The notes under the pieces are model-generated. The model saw only the letters and a list, made by a program, of their open reading frames with translations. It was not told where the DNA came from and made no database searches. Positions 7,929-16,828 of a stretch of DNA of 40,355 bases are shown piece after piece. The translations under genes were made by a program, and so were the position numbers. The number at the start of each line of letters is the position of its first letter. The stretch's first letter is position 1. Where the stretch lies: contig CATNCP010000027.1 of the NCBI GenBank assembly GCA_950096615.1, forward strand, positions 1 through 40,355, written 5' to 3'. The DNA comes from an uncultured Kangiella sp. Its GTDB lineage: Bacteria; Pseudomonadota; Gammaproteobacteria; Enterobacterales; Kangiellaceae.

Positions 7929-10589
7929 TTAAGCGTTTATCGCTTCTTCAATATGTTGTTTAATTTCTTTAATTCTTGCCTTATCAGTGATAGGGCGGTT
8001 TTCCCGGTCACTGATGGTAAAGGTGTCTTCTACTCTTTCGCCGAGTGTGACGATCTTTGCAGAGTGAATTTCTATTTCGCAATCACGGAATGCTTGCCCG
8101 ATATTAGCCAGTAACGCAGGTCGATCGAGAGCGGTTATCTCAAGCGTAGTAAACGGGCTATTATCATGGTTGAAAAATTCAATTCGGGTTTTCACCGTGA
8201 AATATTTTAAGCGTGTGGGAACGGCTCTACTGACCGATATACCACGATTTTTAATATCGCCTAAGCCATCAATTAAGTTGTCTTGAATTTCCTGAATGCG
8301 TTGCTCGTATGACAGCGGGTGGCCTTGCTCATCTAGCACAATAAAAGTATCCAGACACAAGCCTTTGGGCGAGGTAAATAAAGTCGCTGCTTGAATGTTT
8401 AAGTGGTTCTGGCTCAGCAGGGCGGTAATCGCGGCAAATAGATCCGGTTGATCTTCTACGGCGATAAACACTTCGGTTCCAGCCTGAGAGCGATGATTCT
8501 TTATCGCCACATAGGGCAACTCTGGCTGAGATAATAGTTGTTCGGTTTGCCAGATAATTTGTTCTGGGTGATATCGTAGCAAGTAATCATCGCCTAATTC
8601 GACCAGTAGTTCTCTTACTGGTTCGATAGAGTCGCCAGTTTTAGTAAACTGTTCCAGTACTTGCTGACGAGTATCTTCCATCATTTCAGTCTGGTTGGCT
8701 CGAGGCGTCGACTGAGTGAGGTAATGCTTGGTCGCTAAGAATAACTCTTTTAGCAGTGATTCTTTCCACGAGTTCCACAACGTTGGGTTAGTGGCTCGAA
8801 TATCGGACACCGTTAAAACGTATAGTAATTCCAGATGTAGGATAGAAGGAATGTTATTGGCAAAGCTTTCGATCACGTCTGGGTCACTAATATCTTTGCG
8901 CTGAGCAACGAGTGACATAATCAGGTGGTTCTTAACTAACCACGAGATCAGTTCTGCGATATGCTTTTCTAGGCCTATAGAGTTTGCATACTCCAAGGCA
9001 TCTACCGCGCCAAGCTCTGAATGGTCTCCACCTCGACCTTTGCCGATATCATGGAAAATCGCGGCTAGGTACAAGGGGGTGGGATCGACCAAGGTTTTCA
9101 TGATTTTTCGGCACAGCGGAAACTCATGTTGGAACTCGGGTTTGTTATATCGGATGATGTATCGAAGTAAGAATAGGGTGTGCTCGTCCACGGTATAAGC
9201 GTGAAAGAGATCAAACTGCATCTGACCTTCGATTTGGGCAAACTTTGGAATCATGGCGCCAAGAATGTTGGTGCGCTTCATCAAAGCAAAGCCGCGGCTG
9301 GTGAGCTGTTTGGTTGATAAAAACTCTTTAAAGTAACTGATGTTAATTGGATCACGACGATACTTGCGGTTCACCATTTGCTGGCTAGAACGAATCTTAC
9401 GCATCGTCTTAGCTTCAATCTGAATAATTTCAGGGTTTAAAGCGATGTGCCTAAAGATTTTAATTAGGGCGTGAGGCTTCCTTAAAAATAAGTCTGGCTC
9501 TTTAATGCCGATACGTTGGTTGTGGAGGTAAAAGTCATCATCCAGTTCCAGGTATTCGGTATCTTGGTTGACCTGTAAATATTCTTGCTCGAAGATCTGC
9601 AGGAACAATTCATTCAGGTTGCGAATAATCATGACCGCGCGGTAATAACGCTGCATTAAGTGCTCAACCGCTAATTTGTTGTCATGATCCTCAAACCCCA
9701 TCCATTCAGCGACTTTCTTCTGGTGCTCAAACAGCAATCTATCTTCACGCTTTCCGCTTAATACATGGAGTGCAAAACGGACGCGATGCAAAAACTGTTG
9801 TCCGTTCAGTAAACTTCGATACTCACGTCGAGTGAAAATACCGTATTTGATAAGGTCGTGTAAGCTGCTGCTCTTGAAATGCTTCAATGTGATCCACTGA
9901 ATTACTTGTAAATCACGCAGTCCGCCAGGGTTGGACTTAATATTAGGCTCAAGGTTGAAAGAGGTCTCTTTAAACTTGATATGGCGAGCCGTTTGCTCGT
10001 CGAGCTTAGCTCTAAAAAACTTCTCAGAAGGCCAAAAGTCTGGCTCCTTCATTCTGCTGTTCAGTTCTTTCAACAGCTGGCGATCGCCGCAAAGAAATCG
10101 TGATTCAATAAGATTTGTGGCAACTGAAATATCTTCGAGAGCTAGTGATTCGCAATGAGCAATGGTTCGAACGCTATGACCAACCTCTAAACCAATGTCC
10201 CACAAGAAAGCGAGCCACGCTTCCAGTTCAAGGTTCTTGTCTTGGCTGTCATCACCGCTATCTTCTTCGGTGAGCAATACCAGAATGTCGATATCAGAAT
10301 AGGGCTGCAATTCCTCACGACCATAACCACCAACAGCAATCAGGGCCGAGCCACTATTGACGGAAAACTGTGACCAACTGGTGATCAAAATGTGATCCAT
10401 CAAAGCACTGCGAGCTCTGAGCAACTGAATGATACTGGTTCCTTTTTGGAACTGCTTGGTCAGCGCATCTAAGCCGGCTTGTAAATAATCTTTATAGACT
10501 CTTAGGCGATCAGGACCCTCAGCCGACTGACTCTTTTTGAGTAACTCGGCTGCTTTGGGAAGATAGTTGAATTTATCAGGACTTGCCAC
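7929..10589 (-). CDS. glnD: [Protein-PII] uridylyltransferase/uridylyl-removing enzyme
   Basis: This 886-residue bifunctional nitrogen sensor has all expected domains in order. The nucleotidyltransferase domain shows [19 protein letters not shown] with Gly87-Gly88 and Asp99-x-Asp101. The GlnD adenylylation-associated helical domain follows. The HD hydrolase domain has [15 protein letters not shown] at about residue 513. Two C-terminal ACT domains begin near residues 706 and 813 ([29 protein letters not shown]) and would bind glutamine. It uridylylates PII when glutamine is low and removes UMP when glutamine is high. Length and motifs are intact. It starts 14 bases after map and precedes dapD by 25 bases, the conserved map-glnD-dapD order. 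Confidence 0.97.
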   Translation of the reverse strand: MASPDKFNYLPKAAELLKKSQSAEGPDRLRVYKDYLQAGLDALTKQFQKGTSIIQLLRARSALMDHILITSWSQFSVNSGSALIAVGGYGREELQPYSDIDILVLLTEEDSGDDSQDKNLELEAWLAFLWDIGLEVGHSVRTIAHCESLALEDISVATNLIESRFLCGDRQLLKELNSRMKEPDFWPSEKFFRAKLDEQTARHIKFKETSFNLEPNIKSNPGGLRDLQVIQWITLKHFKSSSLHDLIKYGIFTRREYRSLLNGQQFLHRVRFALHVLSGKREDRLLFEHQKKVAEWMGFEDHDNKLAVEHLMQRYYRAVMIIRNLNELFLQIFEQEYLQVNQDTEYLELDDDFYLHNQRIGIKEPDLFLRKPHALIKIFRHIALNPEIIQIEAKTMRKIRSSQQMVNRKYRRDPINISYFKEFLSTKQLTSRGFALMKRTNILGAMIPKFAQIEGQMQFDLFHAYTVDEHTLFLLRYIIRYNKPEFQHEFPLCRKIMKTLVDPTPLYLAAIFHDIGKGRGGDHSELGAVDALEYANSIGLEKHIAELISWLVKNHLIMSLVAQRKDISDPDVIESFANNIPSILHLELLYVLTVSDIRATNPTLWNSWKESLLKELFLATKHYLTQSTPRANQTEMMEDTRQQVLEQFTKTGDSIEPVRELLVELGDDYLLRYHPEQIIWQTEQLLSQPELPYVAIKNHRSQAGTEVFIAVEDQPDLFAAITALLSQNHLNIQAATLFTSPKGLCLDTFIVLDEQGHPLSYEQRIQEIQDNLIDGLGDIKNRGISVSRAVPTRLKYFTVKTRIEFFNHDNSPFTTLEITALDRPALLANIGQAFRDCEIEIHSAKIVTLGERVEDTFTISDRENRPITDKARIKEIKQHIEEAINA

Positions 10590-10603
10590 TCAGGATTCCA
10601 GTA

Positions 10604-11440
10604 CTAGAAGGGTTCTTCTTCACGACGAGTAAGAACTTCAACGCCAGTCGAAGTCACTAGAAGTGTATGTTCCCACTGGGCTGATAGTGAGCGATCTTTG
10701 GTGAGTACCGTCCAGCCATCTTTTTTGTTGTGCTTAACGTGACGTTTACCAAAGTTCACCATGGGCTCAATGGTGAAAGTCATGCCTTCTTGTAGTTCGA
10801 CACCAGTACCTGGGCGGCCGTAGTGAGTGACTTGAGGTTCTTCATGGAACTTGGCACCAATACCATGTCCGCAGTACTCCTTAACGATAGAGTAGCCTTT
10901 GCCTTCAGCATATTTCTGGATGGCATAACCGATATCACCAAGGCGTGCGCCGGGCTTCACCATATCAATGGCCATGTATAAACTGTCTTGTGTGGTTTGA
11001 ATCAGCTTTTTTGCTTGTGGGGTTGGCTCGCCGACCACAAACATTTTACTGGTATCGCCGTGATAACCGTCTTTAATGACAGTGACATCTAAATTAAAGA
11101 TATCGCCGTTACGTAATGGCTTTTTATTAGGGATACCGTGGCATACCACATCATTTACGGAGGTACAGATAGATTTTGGGAAGCCGCCATCAGTCGCGAT
11201 AGGCTGCGTCGCTTTGCCGTCGCTGTCTAAAGTGACGGGGTAGACTGAGCCGCCATAGTTCAGGGTCGCAGGGTAACCACCTTGTTTATGAACAATATGG
11301 TCATGGCAGATTTGATCCAGCTCTTCTGTGGTAGCACCTTTTTTGACGTGCCCGCCAATCATCTCCAGAACTTCCGCTGCCAAACGACCAGCGATGCGCA
11401 TTTTCTCAATTTCTTCAGGAGTCTTTATCTGAATACCCAT
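10604..11440 (-). CDS. map: Methionine aminopeptidase, type I
   Basis: The 278-residue protein starts MGIQIKTPEEIEKMRIAGRLAAEVL, a type I start. The five metal ligands are recognisable: two aspartates in FNLDVTVIKDGYHGDTSKMF, the histidine in CGHGIGAKFHEEP, and glutamates in FTIEPMVNFG and SAQWEHTLLVT. It removes the initiator methionine from nascent proteins in the cytoplasm. It is the first gene of the glnD-dapD operon; the 139 bases upstream separate it from the lysozyme-inhibitor gene on the same strand. In many gammaproteobacteria map sits divergent from rpsB; here rpsB is about 9 kb away and points away from the same side, which suggests insertion of the accessory block between them. 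Confidence 0.97.
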   Translation of the reverse strand: MGIQIKTPEEIEKMRIAGRLAAEVLEMIGGHVKKGATTEELDQICHDHIVHKQGGYPATLNYGGSVYPVTLDSDGKATQPIATDGGFPKSICTSVNDVVCHGIPNKKPLRNGDIFNLDVTVIKDGYHGDTSKMFVVGEPTPQAKKLIQTTQDSLYMAIDMVKPGARLGDIGYAIQKYAEGKGYSIVKEYCGHGIGAKFHEEPQVTHYGRPGTGVELQEGMTFTIEPMVNFGKRHVKHNKKDGWTVLTKDRSLSAQWEHTLLVTSTGVEVLTRREEEPF

Positions 11441-11579
11441 ACAATATCCGGTTAGTACCTTAATGTGTTTTAGCTACCCTAACCTAATGGAGGGCTAGCA
11501 AAATAGGCGTCTATTCTAACGAATTGTATGCGACAAGGGAAACTCGATAGGCTCCCTTGTTAGAACTTAATAGAATGGG

Positions 11580-12245
11580 TTAATAAGCGGAGCTGGCCAT
11601 TTGGCAGGTTAGCTCTGGTGCTTGATAACCCCAAGTGATTAGGGCTTTGCCTTGATGTTCCCAAAAGGTTTCGTTTTGCCCTTGGTATTTGGCACCGCTG
11701 CCGCTAGCAACATTGTACATAAGCGATGTATGGTCGCCTCGTTCTGCGATGAGGGTTCTAGGCTCCGTATTGAAAAAAGTGACGATAAATTCATTTTTGG
11801 GATTATTGTCACAAATAAATCGTAGCGGGCCGTTCGAGTCGACTAAGCGGTAGCGTGCTTGAAGTTCAGCGATGCGCTGTTGGTAACTTTCTTTAATGCA
11901 ATGTGGTTTATCATTACTTTTCCAGCAGTCGTCGCGACCTTTCAGCCAGCCCCTTTGCATGGCCTTTAACTCTCGCGAACTATCCTCTACCTTGTTCAAC
12001 GCATGTTGGTAAACATGGTTGAGCTGGTTATCCAGTTGAGCGAGTTCTGGTTGTTGGCAAACCACGGCTTCAATACTCCCTTCCGAGACCGTTGAGCAAT
12101 CAAATGATGGTGATGGCGTCTTTTGTTCTGTGACATTGTTGTAGGCATCAGCATTATTTTTAGCTGAGTTCTCGTGCGAGTTATCGCATGCCATTAACGC
12201 TAAGGCCAAGCCGGTAATAGTTATATAAGTAGTAACTTGGCGCAT
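11580..12245 (-). CDS. Lipoprotein with LprI-like and MliC-like lysozyme-inhibitor domains
   Basis: The 221-residue protein has a lipoprotein signal peptide with lipobox ALMAC (Cys20). Residues about 49-137 match the LprI/DUF1311 pattern: paired cysteines in FDCSTVSEGSIEAVVCQQPE, then LDNQLNHVY, MQRGWLKGRDDCW and HCIKESYQQRIAELQ. Residues about 142-216 match the MliC C-type lysozyme inhibitor fold (GPLRFICDNN, EFIVTFFNTEPRTLIAERGD, a glycine-rich central strand, and a closing cysteine in ELTCQ). Both families inhibit lysozyme-like muramidases, so a periplasmic or outer-membrane defence role against host or predator lysozyme is inferred. GGAT precedes the ATG. A glycine-rich membrane protein gene lies 12 bases upstream. 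Confidence 0.85.
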   Translation of the reverse strand: MRQVTTYITITGLALALMACDNSHENSAKNNADAYNNVTEQKTPSPSFDCSTVSEGSIEAVVCQQPELAQLDNQLNHVYQHALNKVEDSSRELKAMQRGWLKGRDDCWKSNDKPHCIKESYQQRIAELQARYRLVDSNGPLRFICDNNPKNEFIVTFFNTEPRTLIAERGDHTSLMYNVASGSGAKYQGQNETFWEHQGKALITWGYQAPELTCQMASSAY

Positions 12246-12257
12246 ACGGAGATCCTC

Positions 12258-12458
12258 TTAAGAGTTTTTATTGGACGACTTGCGTTTTTTGATTTCAGTG
12301 CCGACGCCCATGATTAAGCCGATAGCAACACCGATTCCCATGCCTAAGATCATATTGCTCATTGCTACGCCAAGAGCTGCACCAATACCCACACCGATGG
12401 CGATGTAAGCGCCAACATAGGTGGTGCCATGGTTACCTTCAGGTTGTTTGTTTTGCAT
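12258..12458 (-). CDS. Small glycine-rich (glycine-zipper-like) membrane protein
   Basis: The 66-residue product has a short polar N-terminus, a long small-residue membrane region (about 15-56) rich in GxxxG-type spacing (GVGIGAALGVAMSN, LGMGIGVAIGLIMGVG) and a basic tail (KKRKSSNKNS). This predicts two closely packed helices with the tail in the cytoplasm. I do not recognise a specific family; small glycine-zipper proteins vary in function, from structural to toxic. It ends 12 bases before the lysozyme-inhibitor lipoprotein gene and is probably co-transcribed with it. Confidence 0.7.
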   Translation of the reverse strand: MQNKQPEGNHGTTYVGAYIAIGVGIGAALGVAMSNMILGMGIGVAIGLIMGVGTEIKKRKSSNKNS

Positions 12459-12522
12459 AGTGTATAAAGAATTATTGATTGTTATCCCAATAATAGACCT
12501 CTGAATTAAAAAATCAATGCAG

Positions 12523-12546
12523 AAAAAACGCGTCGAATGACGCGTT
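12523..12546 (-). terminator. Rho-independent terminator of the CC0125-like lipoprotein gene
   Basis: Read on the minus strand, AACGCGTC-ATTC-GACGCGTT forms an eight-pair hairpin (12527-12546) followed directly by a T-run (12523-12528). It lies 31 bases past the stop of the gene at 12578-13093 and separates it from the glycine-rich gene. Confidence 0.85.
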
Positions 12547-12577
12547 AAGTGAAGGTTGGCTCTTTATCGAAAAGTAC

Positions 12578-13093
12578 TTACATCGCTGCGCGAAGAGTAG
12601 AGGCTAAGTCTTTAGCGTCATAGTATCGGCCGTCATCACTTGGCATGTCACCGCTACCCACCAAGATTTCAAGAGAACTGCTGTATTTGCTACGTTCGGT
12701 TCCAGATTCGACACCAATCGTTGTGGTGTAAGTCGGGCGACGGCGTGTTTCACAGCCAAGCAACCCACAATCACGCTCAATGACATCTGTCCTGCGAACT
12801 TCAGTACGAGGAGTGTTGCGAGTTTCTTTGTCAGAGCCTCGATCAACTACCTGAAACCATGAGCCACCTTCTTGTAGCGTTAACTCTGCCGCTCTTAGCA
12901 ATGCGTAATCTTTAACCGTGTTTTGGCTGGTTGACGTATTACCATTGAAGCTGATGCGGTATCGGTTATCTCCAAGTTTTGTACTGTAGTAACCATAGTC
13001 TTCCGCTGTTTCTGCTGGCGCGTAAGCCGTTGTGCTGGCGCAACCAGCAAGAGCCAAGCAGGCTGAAATATAAACTAAGTATAGAGCTTTCAT
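12578..13093 (-). CDS. CC0125/CC1285 family lipoprotein
   Basis: The protein of 171 residues begins MKALYLVYISACLALAGCAS, a lipoprotein signal with lipobox ALAGC. The mature part has the family pattern YGYYSTKLGDNRYRISFNGN, then YALLRAAELTLQEGGSWFQV and a strand-rich C-terminus with a cysteine pair (RDCGLLGCETRRRP). Function of the family is unknown. A TTG five codons upstream (13108) keeps the frame open, but the ATG at 13093 is preferred: GAGGT stands five bases upstream of it and the signal peptide then begins correctly. The gene ends in a clear terminator and so is probably monocistronic. Confidence 0.85.
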   Translation of the reverse strand: MKALYLVYISACLALAGCASTTAYAPAETAEDYGYYSTKLGDNRYRISFNGNTSTSQNTVKDYALLRAAELTLQEGGSWFQVVDRGSDKETRNTPRTEVRRTDVIERDCGLLGCETRRRPTYTTTIGVESGTERSKYSSSLEILVGSGDMPSDDGRYYDAKDLASTLRAAM

Positions 13094-13221
13094 ACTGTAC
13101 CTCGTCAATTGTAAGGTTCACTTTCAATATAACGAGCGTATATAAATTATGCAACTTATTGAAAAATAAGAAATAAGGGTTTCCCCTTAGTCCAGATTAA
13201 AAGTATCAGGTGTTGTCAGCA

Positions 13222-13641
13222 CTATTTCTTGAACAAATCATCCATATTGTTAAATCCCTTAAACTCAAGGGCGTTGCCTGAAGGGTCATTAAAAAACATG
13301 GTTGCTTGCTCACCAGGCTTTCCCTCGAACCGGATATAAGGCTCTATTACAAATTCCACTCGATGTTTGGTGAGATGTTCTGCCAGTCCACGCCACTGCT
13401 GCATGTCTAACACAACGCCAAAGTGTGGGATAGGCACGCCATGTCCATCAACGCTTGAGGTGTTAGCTGCTTGTGGCTGCATTACTTCGTCTAAATGGAC
13501 CACAAGTTGATGACCGAAACAGTTGTAATCGATCCAGTGTTCGCTAGAGCGGCCTTCTTCAAAACCAAGTAGCTCCCCATAAAACTGGCGAGCTTGGTCT
13601 AAGTCATGAACTGGAATAGCTAAGTGAAAAGGTTGTGGCAT
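13222..13641 (-). CDS. VOC family (glyoxalase/dioxygenase-fold) protein
   Basis: The 139-residue protein is one vicinal-oxygen-chelate module pair: PFHLAIPVHDLDQARQFYGELLGF at the start (first metal-position His6), a central HFGVVLDMQQWRGLAEHL, and the terminal GNALEFKGF with the last-position glutamate. Spacing of two beta-alpha-beta units is normal for glyoxalase-like proteins that bind a divalent metal. The substrate cannot be read from sequence. The unknown lipoprotein gene lies 30 bases upstream on the same strand and may share a transcript; the ribosome binding site is weak. Confidence 0.88.
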   Translation of the reverse strand: MPQPFHLAIPVHDLDQARQFYGELLGFEEGRSSEHWIDYNCFGHQLVVHLDEVMQPQAANTSSVDGHGVPIPHFGVVLDMQQWRGLAEHLTKHRVEFVIEPYIRFEGKPGEQATMFFNDPSGNALEFKGFNNMDDLFKK

Positions 13642-13671
13642 TGCTTTGTATACCTATAGTCCGGCTGTTAA

Positions 13672-13935
13672 TTATTTGATTTCTACCTTTGCGCCATCAT
13701 TCAGAATTGAATTATTTCGTTCGCGATCATCTTTTTTTTCTAAAGCTGACTTACAATACTTTGCAGCATTAGGCTTGCGCTCACCTGAGCTAGCTGGGTC
13801 ATAATACATATAACACCACTCCAGACTGCCCCTAATAGGCTCATGATCGTCTTTGTTTGTTCGGTCTGAATCACTAGAGCAACCAGTAATCATTATAGCC
13901 AATAAGCTGATGATAATTAGAGTAAAATACTTCAT
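13672..13935 (-). CDS. Small lipoprotein, unknown function
   Basis: The 87-residue product has a lipoprotein signal peptide (KYFTLIIISLLAIMITGC) with the lipidated cysteine at residue 19, then a short polar domain with two cysteines (EWCYMYY, KYCKSALEKK) that could form a disulfide. I do not recognise the family. It is divergent from the ECF sigma factor gene, sharing a 153-base intergenic region, and so might be under related control. The reading frame and signal peptide make the gene convincing. Confidence 0.7.
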   Translation of the reverse strand: MKYFTLIIISLLAIMITGCSSDSDRTNKDDHEPIRGSLEWCYMYYDPASSGERKPNAAKYCKSALEKKDDRERNNSILNDGAKVEIK

Positions 13936-14032
13936 GTTATCTTCCTATATTAGTCAGAGCTTGATTTATCCTATCAGAAAGCTAGGTGTGACTAAAATTA
14001 ATCGATATTAAAATGCGTTAAAAATTTATGTA

Positions 14033-14061
14033 AGAAACTTTAATTTGAATTCGTCTATAGT
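14033..14061 (+). promoter_or_regulatory. Candidate promoter of the sigma factor operon
   Basis: TATAGT at 14056-14061 is a good sigma-70 minus-10 box, with a poor minus-35 (AAACTT) 16 bases before it. The same stretch holds ECF-like elements AGAAAC (14033-14038) and CGTC (14052-14055), but their 13-base spacing is shorter than the usual 16-17, so autoregulation is only a possibility. Confidence 0.35.
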
Positions 14062-14088
14062 AGTGAGGCCACTTAACGGGGAAGAACC

Positions 14089-14652
14089 TTGAAGAAGAAA
14101 CAGAAGCAGCTTATTGCTGAATTAGCAAATCAATATGGACGACAGGTGTTCTCTACTGCTTATCGCATTGTAGGGGATAGCCATCATGCTGAAGATATCA
14201 CACAAGATATTTACATGAAGCTATTTAAAAAGACACCTAAGGCGTTCGACAAAGTGAATAACTGGGCTGCTTATCTGACGACTATGGCAACTTCTGCCAG
14301 CCTTGATTTATTAAGGAAAAAGCATCGTTTATCCGAACAAAGTCTTGTTGAGGATGGTTCCTGCGACAATGTTTTATCGATTCACAGCAAGCCAGAACCA
14401 ACACCTGAAAAGCAGTTTTCTTTGACACAGGATATTCAACAGCTTCGACATGCTCTGACAAAGGTCACGGAACAAGAAGCAAAGGTTTTTGTTTTGCGTT
14501 TTGTGGAAGAACTGTCTTACGACGATATCGCGCAACACTTAGCACTAACGTCTGGTAACGTCGGCATTATTCTTAATAGAACTCGGCAAAAATTGGCCCG
14601 CTTACTTAGTCACAGTCAGAATACAGGAGAGAAGCATGAAGCACACAGCTGA
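14089..14652 (+). CDS. ECF-type RNA polymerase sigma factor
   Basis: This 187-residue protein has sigma region 2 (YRIVGDSHHAEDITQDIYMKLF, then NWAAYLTTMATSASLDLLRKKHR) and region 4 (TEQEAKVFVLRFVEELSYDDIAQHL followed by the recognition helix SGNVGIILNRTRQKLARLL), with no region 1.1 or 3, as in group IV sigma factors. It directs RNA polymerase to a stress or envelope regulon. The start is a TTG at 14089; no in-frame ATG exists before region 2. GGGGA stands upstream. It overlaps the next gene by 17 bases, the usual arrangement with a membrane anti-sigma factor, and the pair ends in a strong terminator. Confidence 0.92.
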   Translation: MKKKQKQLIAELANQYGRQVFSTAYRIVGDSHHAEDITQDIYMKLFKKTPKAFDKVNNWAAYLTTMATSASLDLLRKKHRLSEQSLVEDGSCDNVLSIHSKPEPTPEKQFSLTQDIQQLRHALTKVTEQEAKVFVLRFVEELSYDDIAQHLALTSGNVGIILNRTRQKLARLLSHSQNTGEKHEAHS

Positions 14653-15460
14653 TCACAACTTGGACAAAGCGGTTGAAAGTTTTAAAACTCAAGAGCCTTT
14701 GTCACAAGATATTGAGCGAGCGCAAGACCATTTATTAAAAGCGGTTGCGATGGAGGTAGAGAAAGATAATGAAGAGTTAGGCTTTTTTCAAAAGCTCTCT
14801 GCTTGGTGGAAAGAAACCATGAATTTTTCTGGTTTAAAACTTGCAGGCTCTATGGGTGCTGCCGCGAGTTTTGCTTTAGCGATATTTATATTTACGGCAT
14901 CACCGCAGACGTCTTTCGCCAGCATGGTGGAAACCTTTAAGAAGGCTCGTAACTTTTTCTATAGTGCGACCATGACGAACTCAGGCCAACACTTGATGGA
15001 TATGAAGGTGTATTACCGAGAGTCTGGTCAGTTGCGAATGGAGAGTTATGCTTTAGGGAATAATGGCCAGCCGACGTTTGTTAACATTATGGACGTTAGC
15101 CAAGGTAAAGGAGTTATGAAATTGTCTGATACTAACCAGACGGTGCCATTTAGCTTTGATGCGGCTGATACTGCTCAAAGTGCGCAAGAAGACCCTTTGT
15201 ATTGGCGCAAGCTAATCCTAGATGTGAATCCTGAGCAGGCGCAATCTATCGGTACACAAACGTTCTCAGGCGTTGAACTGACAGGATATTTGCTTGAAGA
15301 AGGTGGAATTGAGACAAGAGTTTGGGTTGACCCAAACAGTCAGTTGCCGGTGAAAATTAATGTCACTCAGAGCTTTTCGGACGGCAGTTCAGGCTTCGAA
15401 ATGCAGGCCGACGTTAGTTACAACCAACGTTTTGACGATAGCCTGTTTAGCTTAGAGTAA
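14636..15460 (+). CDS. Membrane-anchored partner of the sigma factor, probable anti-sigma factor with LolA-like periplasmic domain
   Basis: The 274-residue protein has a cytoplasmic N-terminal part of about 65 residues, one membrane helix (about 71-87, GSMGAAASFALAIFIFT) and a periplasmic domain of about 180 residues. The last part (FYSATMTNSGQHLMDMKVYY, GVELTGYLLEEGGIETRVWV, PVKINVTQSF) has the strand pattern of LolA/LppX/MucB-like lipoprotein-binding folds. No zinc-binding HxxxCxxC motif is seen in the cytoplasmic part, so if it holds the sigma factor it is not a ZAS-type anti-sigma. The function is inferred from the 17-base overlap with the sigma gene and the topology. A periplasmic lipid or lipoprotein signal sensor is the simplest model. 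Confidence 0.7.
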   Translation: MKHTADHNLDKAVESFKTQEPLSQDIERAQDHLLKAVAMEVEKDNEELGFFQKLSAWWKETMNFSGLKLAGSMGAAASFALAIFIFTASPQTSFASMVETFKKARNFFYSATMTNSGQHLMDMKVYYRESGQLRMESYALGNNGQPTFVNIMDVSQGKGVMKLSDTNQTVPFSFDAADTAQSAQEDPLYWRKLILDVNPEQAQSIGTQTFSGVELTGYLLEEGGIETRVWVDPNSQLPVKINVTQSFSDGSSGFEMQADVSYNQRFDDSLFSLE

Positions 15461-15540
15461 AGCTAGAAACTATCTTTGGTTATATGTTTGGTAAATAGAT
15501 TTATGAATATTGACCGAGGTTACGTTAATCGTCAATCAAG

Positions 15541-15569
15541 AGTAGCGGCATAAAAGCCGCTACTTTTTT
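15541..15569 (+). terminator. Rho-independent terminator of the sigma/anti-sigma operon
   Basis: AGTAGCGGC (15541-15549) pairs perfectly with GCCGCTACT (15556-15564) around the loop ATAAAA, followed by a T-run to 15569. It lies 80 bases beyond the stop of the partner gene. Confidence 0.92.
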
Positions 15570-15592
15570 AATGAACTAAGATTATTTGCGGA

Positions 15593-15925
15593 TTAAACTT
15601 TTTTAACAAATTCTGACTTCAGTTTCATGGCCCCGATACCAGGGATTTTACAGTCGATATCATGATCGCCATCTACCAAGCGAATATTTTTTACTTTGGT
15701 GCCAACTTTAACCACCTGTGACGAGCCTTTAATTTTAAGGTCTTTAATCACAGTCACGGTGTCGCCGTCTTCGAGTGGATTGCCGTTAGAGTCTTTTATT
15801 GGCGATTCACTCTGCTCAGGCGTATCTTTAGACCATTCGTGGCCACACTCAGGACATACCAACATAGCCTGGTCTTCGTAGGTGTAAGTTGAATCGCATT
15901 GTGGACAGTTAGGTAGCGTGCTCAT
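15593..15925 (-). CDS. yjdM: PhnA/YjdM family zinc-ribbon protein
   Basis: The 110-residue protein has an N-terminal zinc ribbon with Cys7-x-x-Cys10 and Cys24-x-x-Cys27 ([19 protein letters not shown]), a short linker and the PhnA C-terminal domain ([46 protein letters not shown]), the complete family layout. The historical name alkylphosphonate utilisation protein does not establish a role in phosphonate breakdown, since PhnA/YjdM lies outside the C-P lyase operon and its function is unclear. No phosphonate genes are nearby. It is convergent with the sigma operon and downstream of DUF3565. Confidence 0.93.
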   Translation of the reverse strand: MSTLPNCPQCDSTYTYEDQAMLVCPECGHEWSKDTPEQSESPIKDSNGNPLEDGDTVTVIKDLKIKGSSQVVKVGTKVKNIRLVDGDHDIDCKIPGIGAMKLKSEFVKKV

Positions 15926-16005
15926 TATGAAAGCCTGTTTTTAAAAGTTGGGTCATTATAGTGAATTCGCTTATTTTAGGTAGGATTTAATTACTCAGCC
16001 TTTAA

Positions 16006-16212
16006 TTACTTAGCGTCTTTCGGCGCACCTTCGTCACACTTCTTACAGCTAAGCTCTTCGCCAAGCATTGATTCTCGACCTGATTGCGTCACGACCCAGG
16101 GGCGGTTAAAGAAGGGTGGTTTATGCCGAACATGTTGGAAATGGCCACATGCCAATTCCGCCACCCAGTCGTCTAGTTCGTCTTTGTGATAGCCGGTAAT
16201 CGGTTGTTTCAT
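16006..16212 (-). CDS. DUF3565 family protein
   Basis: The 68-residue protein matches DUF3565 in full: ITGYHKDELDDWVAELACGHFQHVRHKPPF, the PWV segment and a final cysteine pair (LSCKKCDEG). Together with the earlier cysteine and histidines (CGHFQHVRH) this suggests a small metal-binding, probably zinc, protein of unknown function. Its ATG overlaps the GNAT gene stop by four bases (ATGA), indicating coupled translation. Confidence 0.88.
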   Translation of the reverse strand: MKQPITGYHKDELDDWVAELACGHFQHVRHKPPFFNRPWVVTQSGRESMLGEELSCKKCDEGAPKDAK

Positions 16213-16715
16213 ACGAGTTCAGCCTTTAATGAAAGCTTCATAATATGTTGAGGTCCGTAATCACCCCCGAAATAAAGCTCTCCAATGTCAATAAAACCTC
16301 CTTGCTCATAACAGTGCTTAGCCGCTGGGTTTTTGCAGTTGACCGTTAGGTAAACATCATCATAGCTATCGTAAATATCACTCAAGTAATTTTGTAGTAG
16401 CCGAACTGTTTGCTTGCCGTAACCGCAACCCTGATAACGCTTATCGATAAAAAAGGAGCGTAAGCCGATACTGTCTTGGCTGCAAAACTCATAATCATTA
16501 GCGTACTGCGTATCAATCAAGAAAAAGCCTACAGCTCCGCGCGTATCATTAATAACATGCCCATGCACTTGGTTACTTAGATTCTTAAGGATTTGCTCAA
16601 TCGGTTCAACAAAACCAACCTGTTCATCGGATACCGTTAAGCCTTTAACGTTCTTAAAGGCGTCATCGTTTAAACGGTGGATGGTGATCAGCGTTGTGCT
16701 GTTGAATTTTTTCAT
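16209..16715 (-). CDS. GNAT family N-acetyltransferase
   Basis: The 168-residue protein has the acetyl-CoA binding signature RSFFIDKRYQGCGYGKQTVRLL, in which QGCGYG is the P-loop-like Q/RxxGxG/A motif, followed by the typical LTVNCKNPAAKHCYEQGGF segment. The acceptor is not known; the general form resembles diamine or amino-acid acetyltransferases (SpeG/YkkB-like) but this is only a likeness. It is the first gene of a unit with DUF3565 (four-base overlap) and is divergent from the glutathione S-transferase gene. Confidence 0.88.
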   Translation of the reverse strand: MKKFNSTTLITIHRLNDDAFKNVKGLTVSDEQVGFVEPIEQILKNLSNQVHGHVINDTRGAVGFFLIDTQYANDYEFCSQDSIGLRSFFIDKRYQGCGYGKQTVRLLQNYLSDIYDSYDDVYLTVNCKNPAAKHCYEQGGFIDIGELYFGGDYGPQHIMKLSLKAELV

Positions 16716-16828
16716 AGACTTAACTTTACCATTGATTAAAGGCTTAGGTGTAGCTTCTTAATGGAGTGGCTTTTGTATGTGAGTTTCAGTTAAAGTGAAG
16801 CCTTGAAGATACTTTAGAAGGATTGCTT

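Noticed and set aside
11533-11560. Inverted repeat ACAAGGGA/TCCCTTGT upstream of map as terminator of the lysozyme-inhibitor gene
   Set aside because: It has a 12-base loop and no T-run on the minus strand, so a terminator call is not supported.
12604-13154. Two additional minus-strand frames inside the CC0125-like lipoprotein gene
   Set aside because: They are shadows of the real gene in other frames, without signal peptide, ribosome binding site or recognisable domain.
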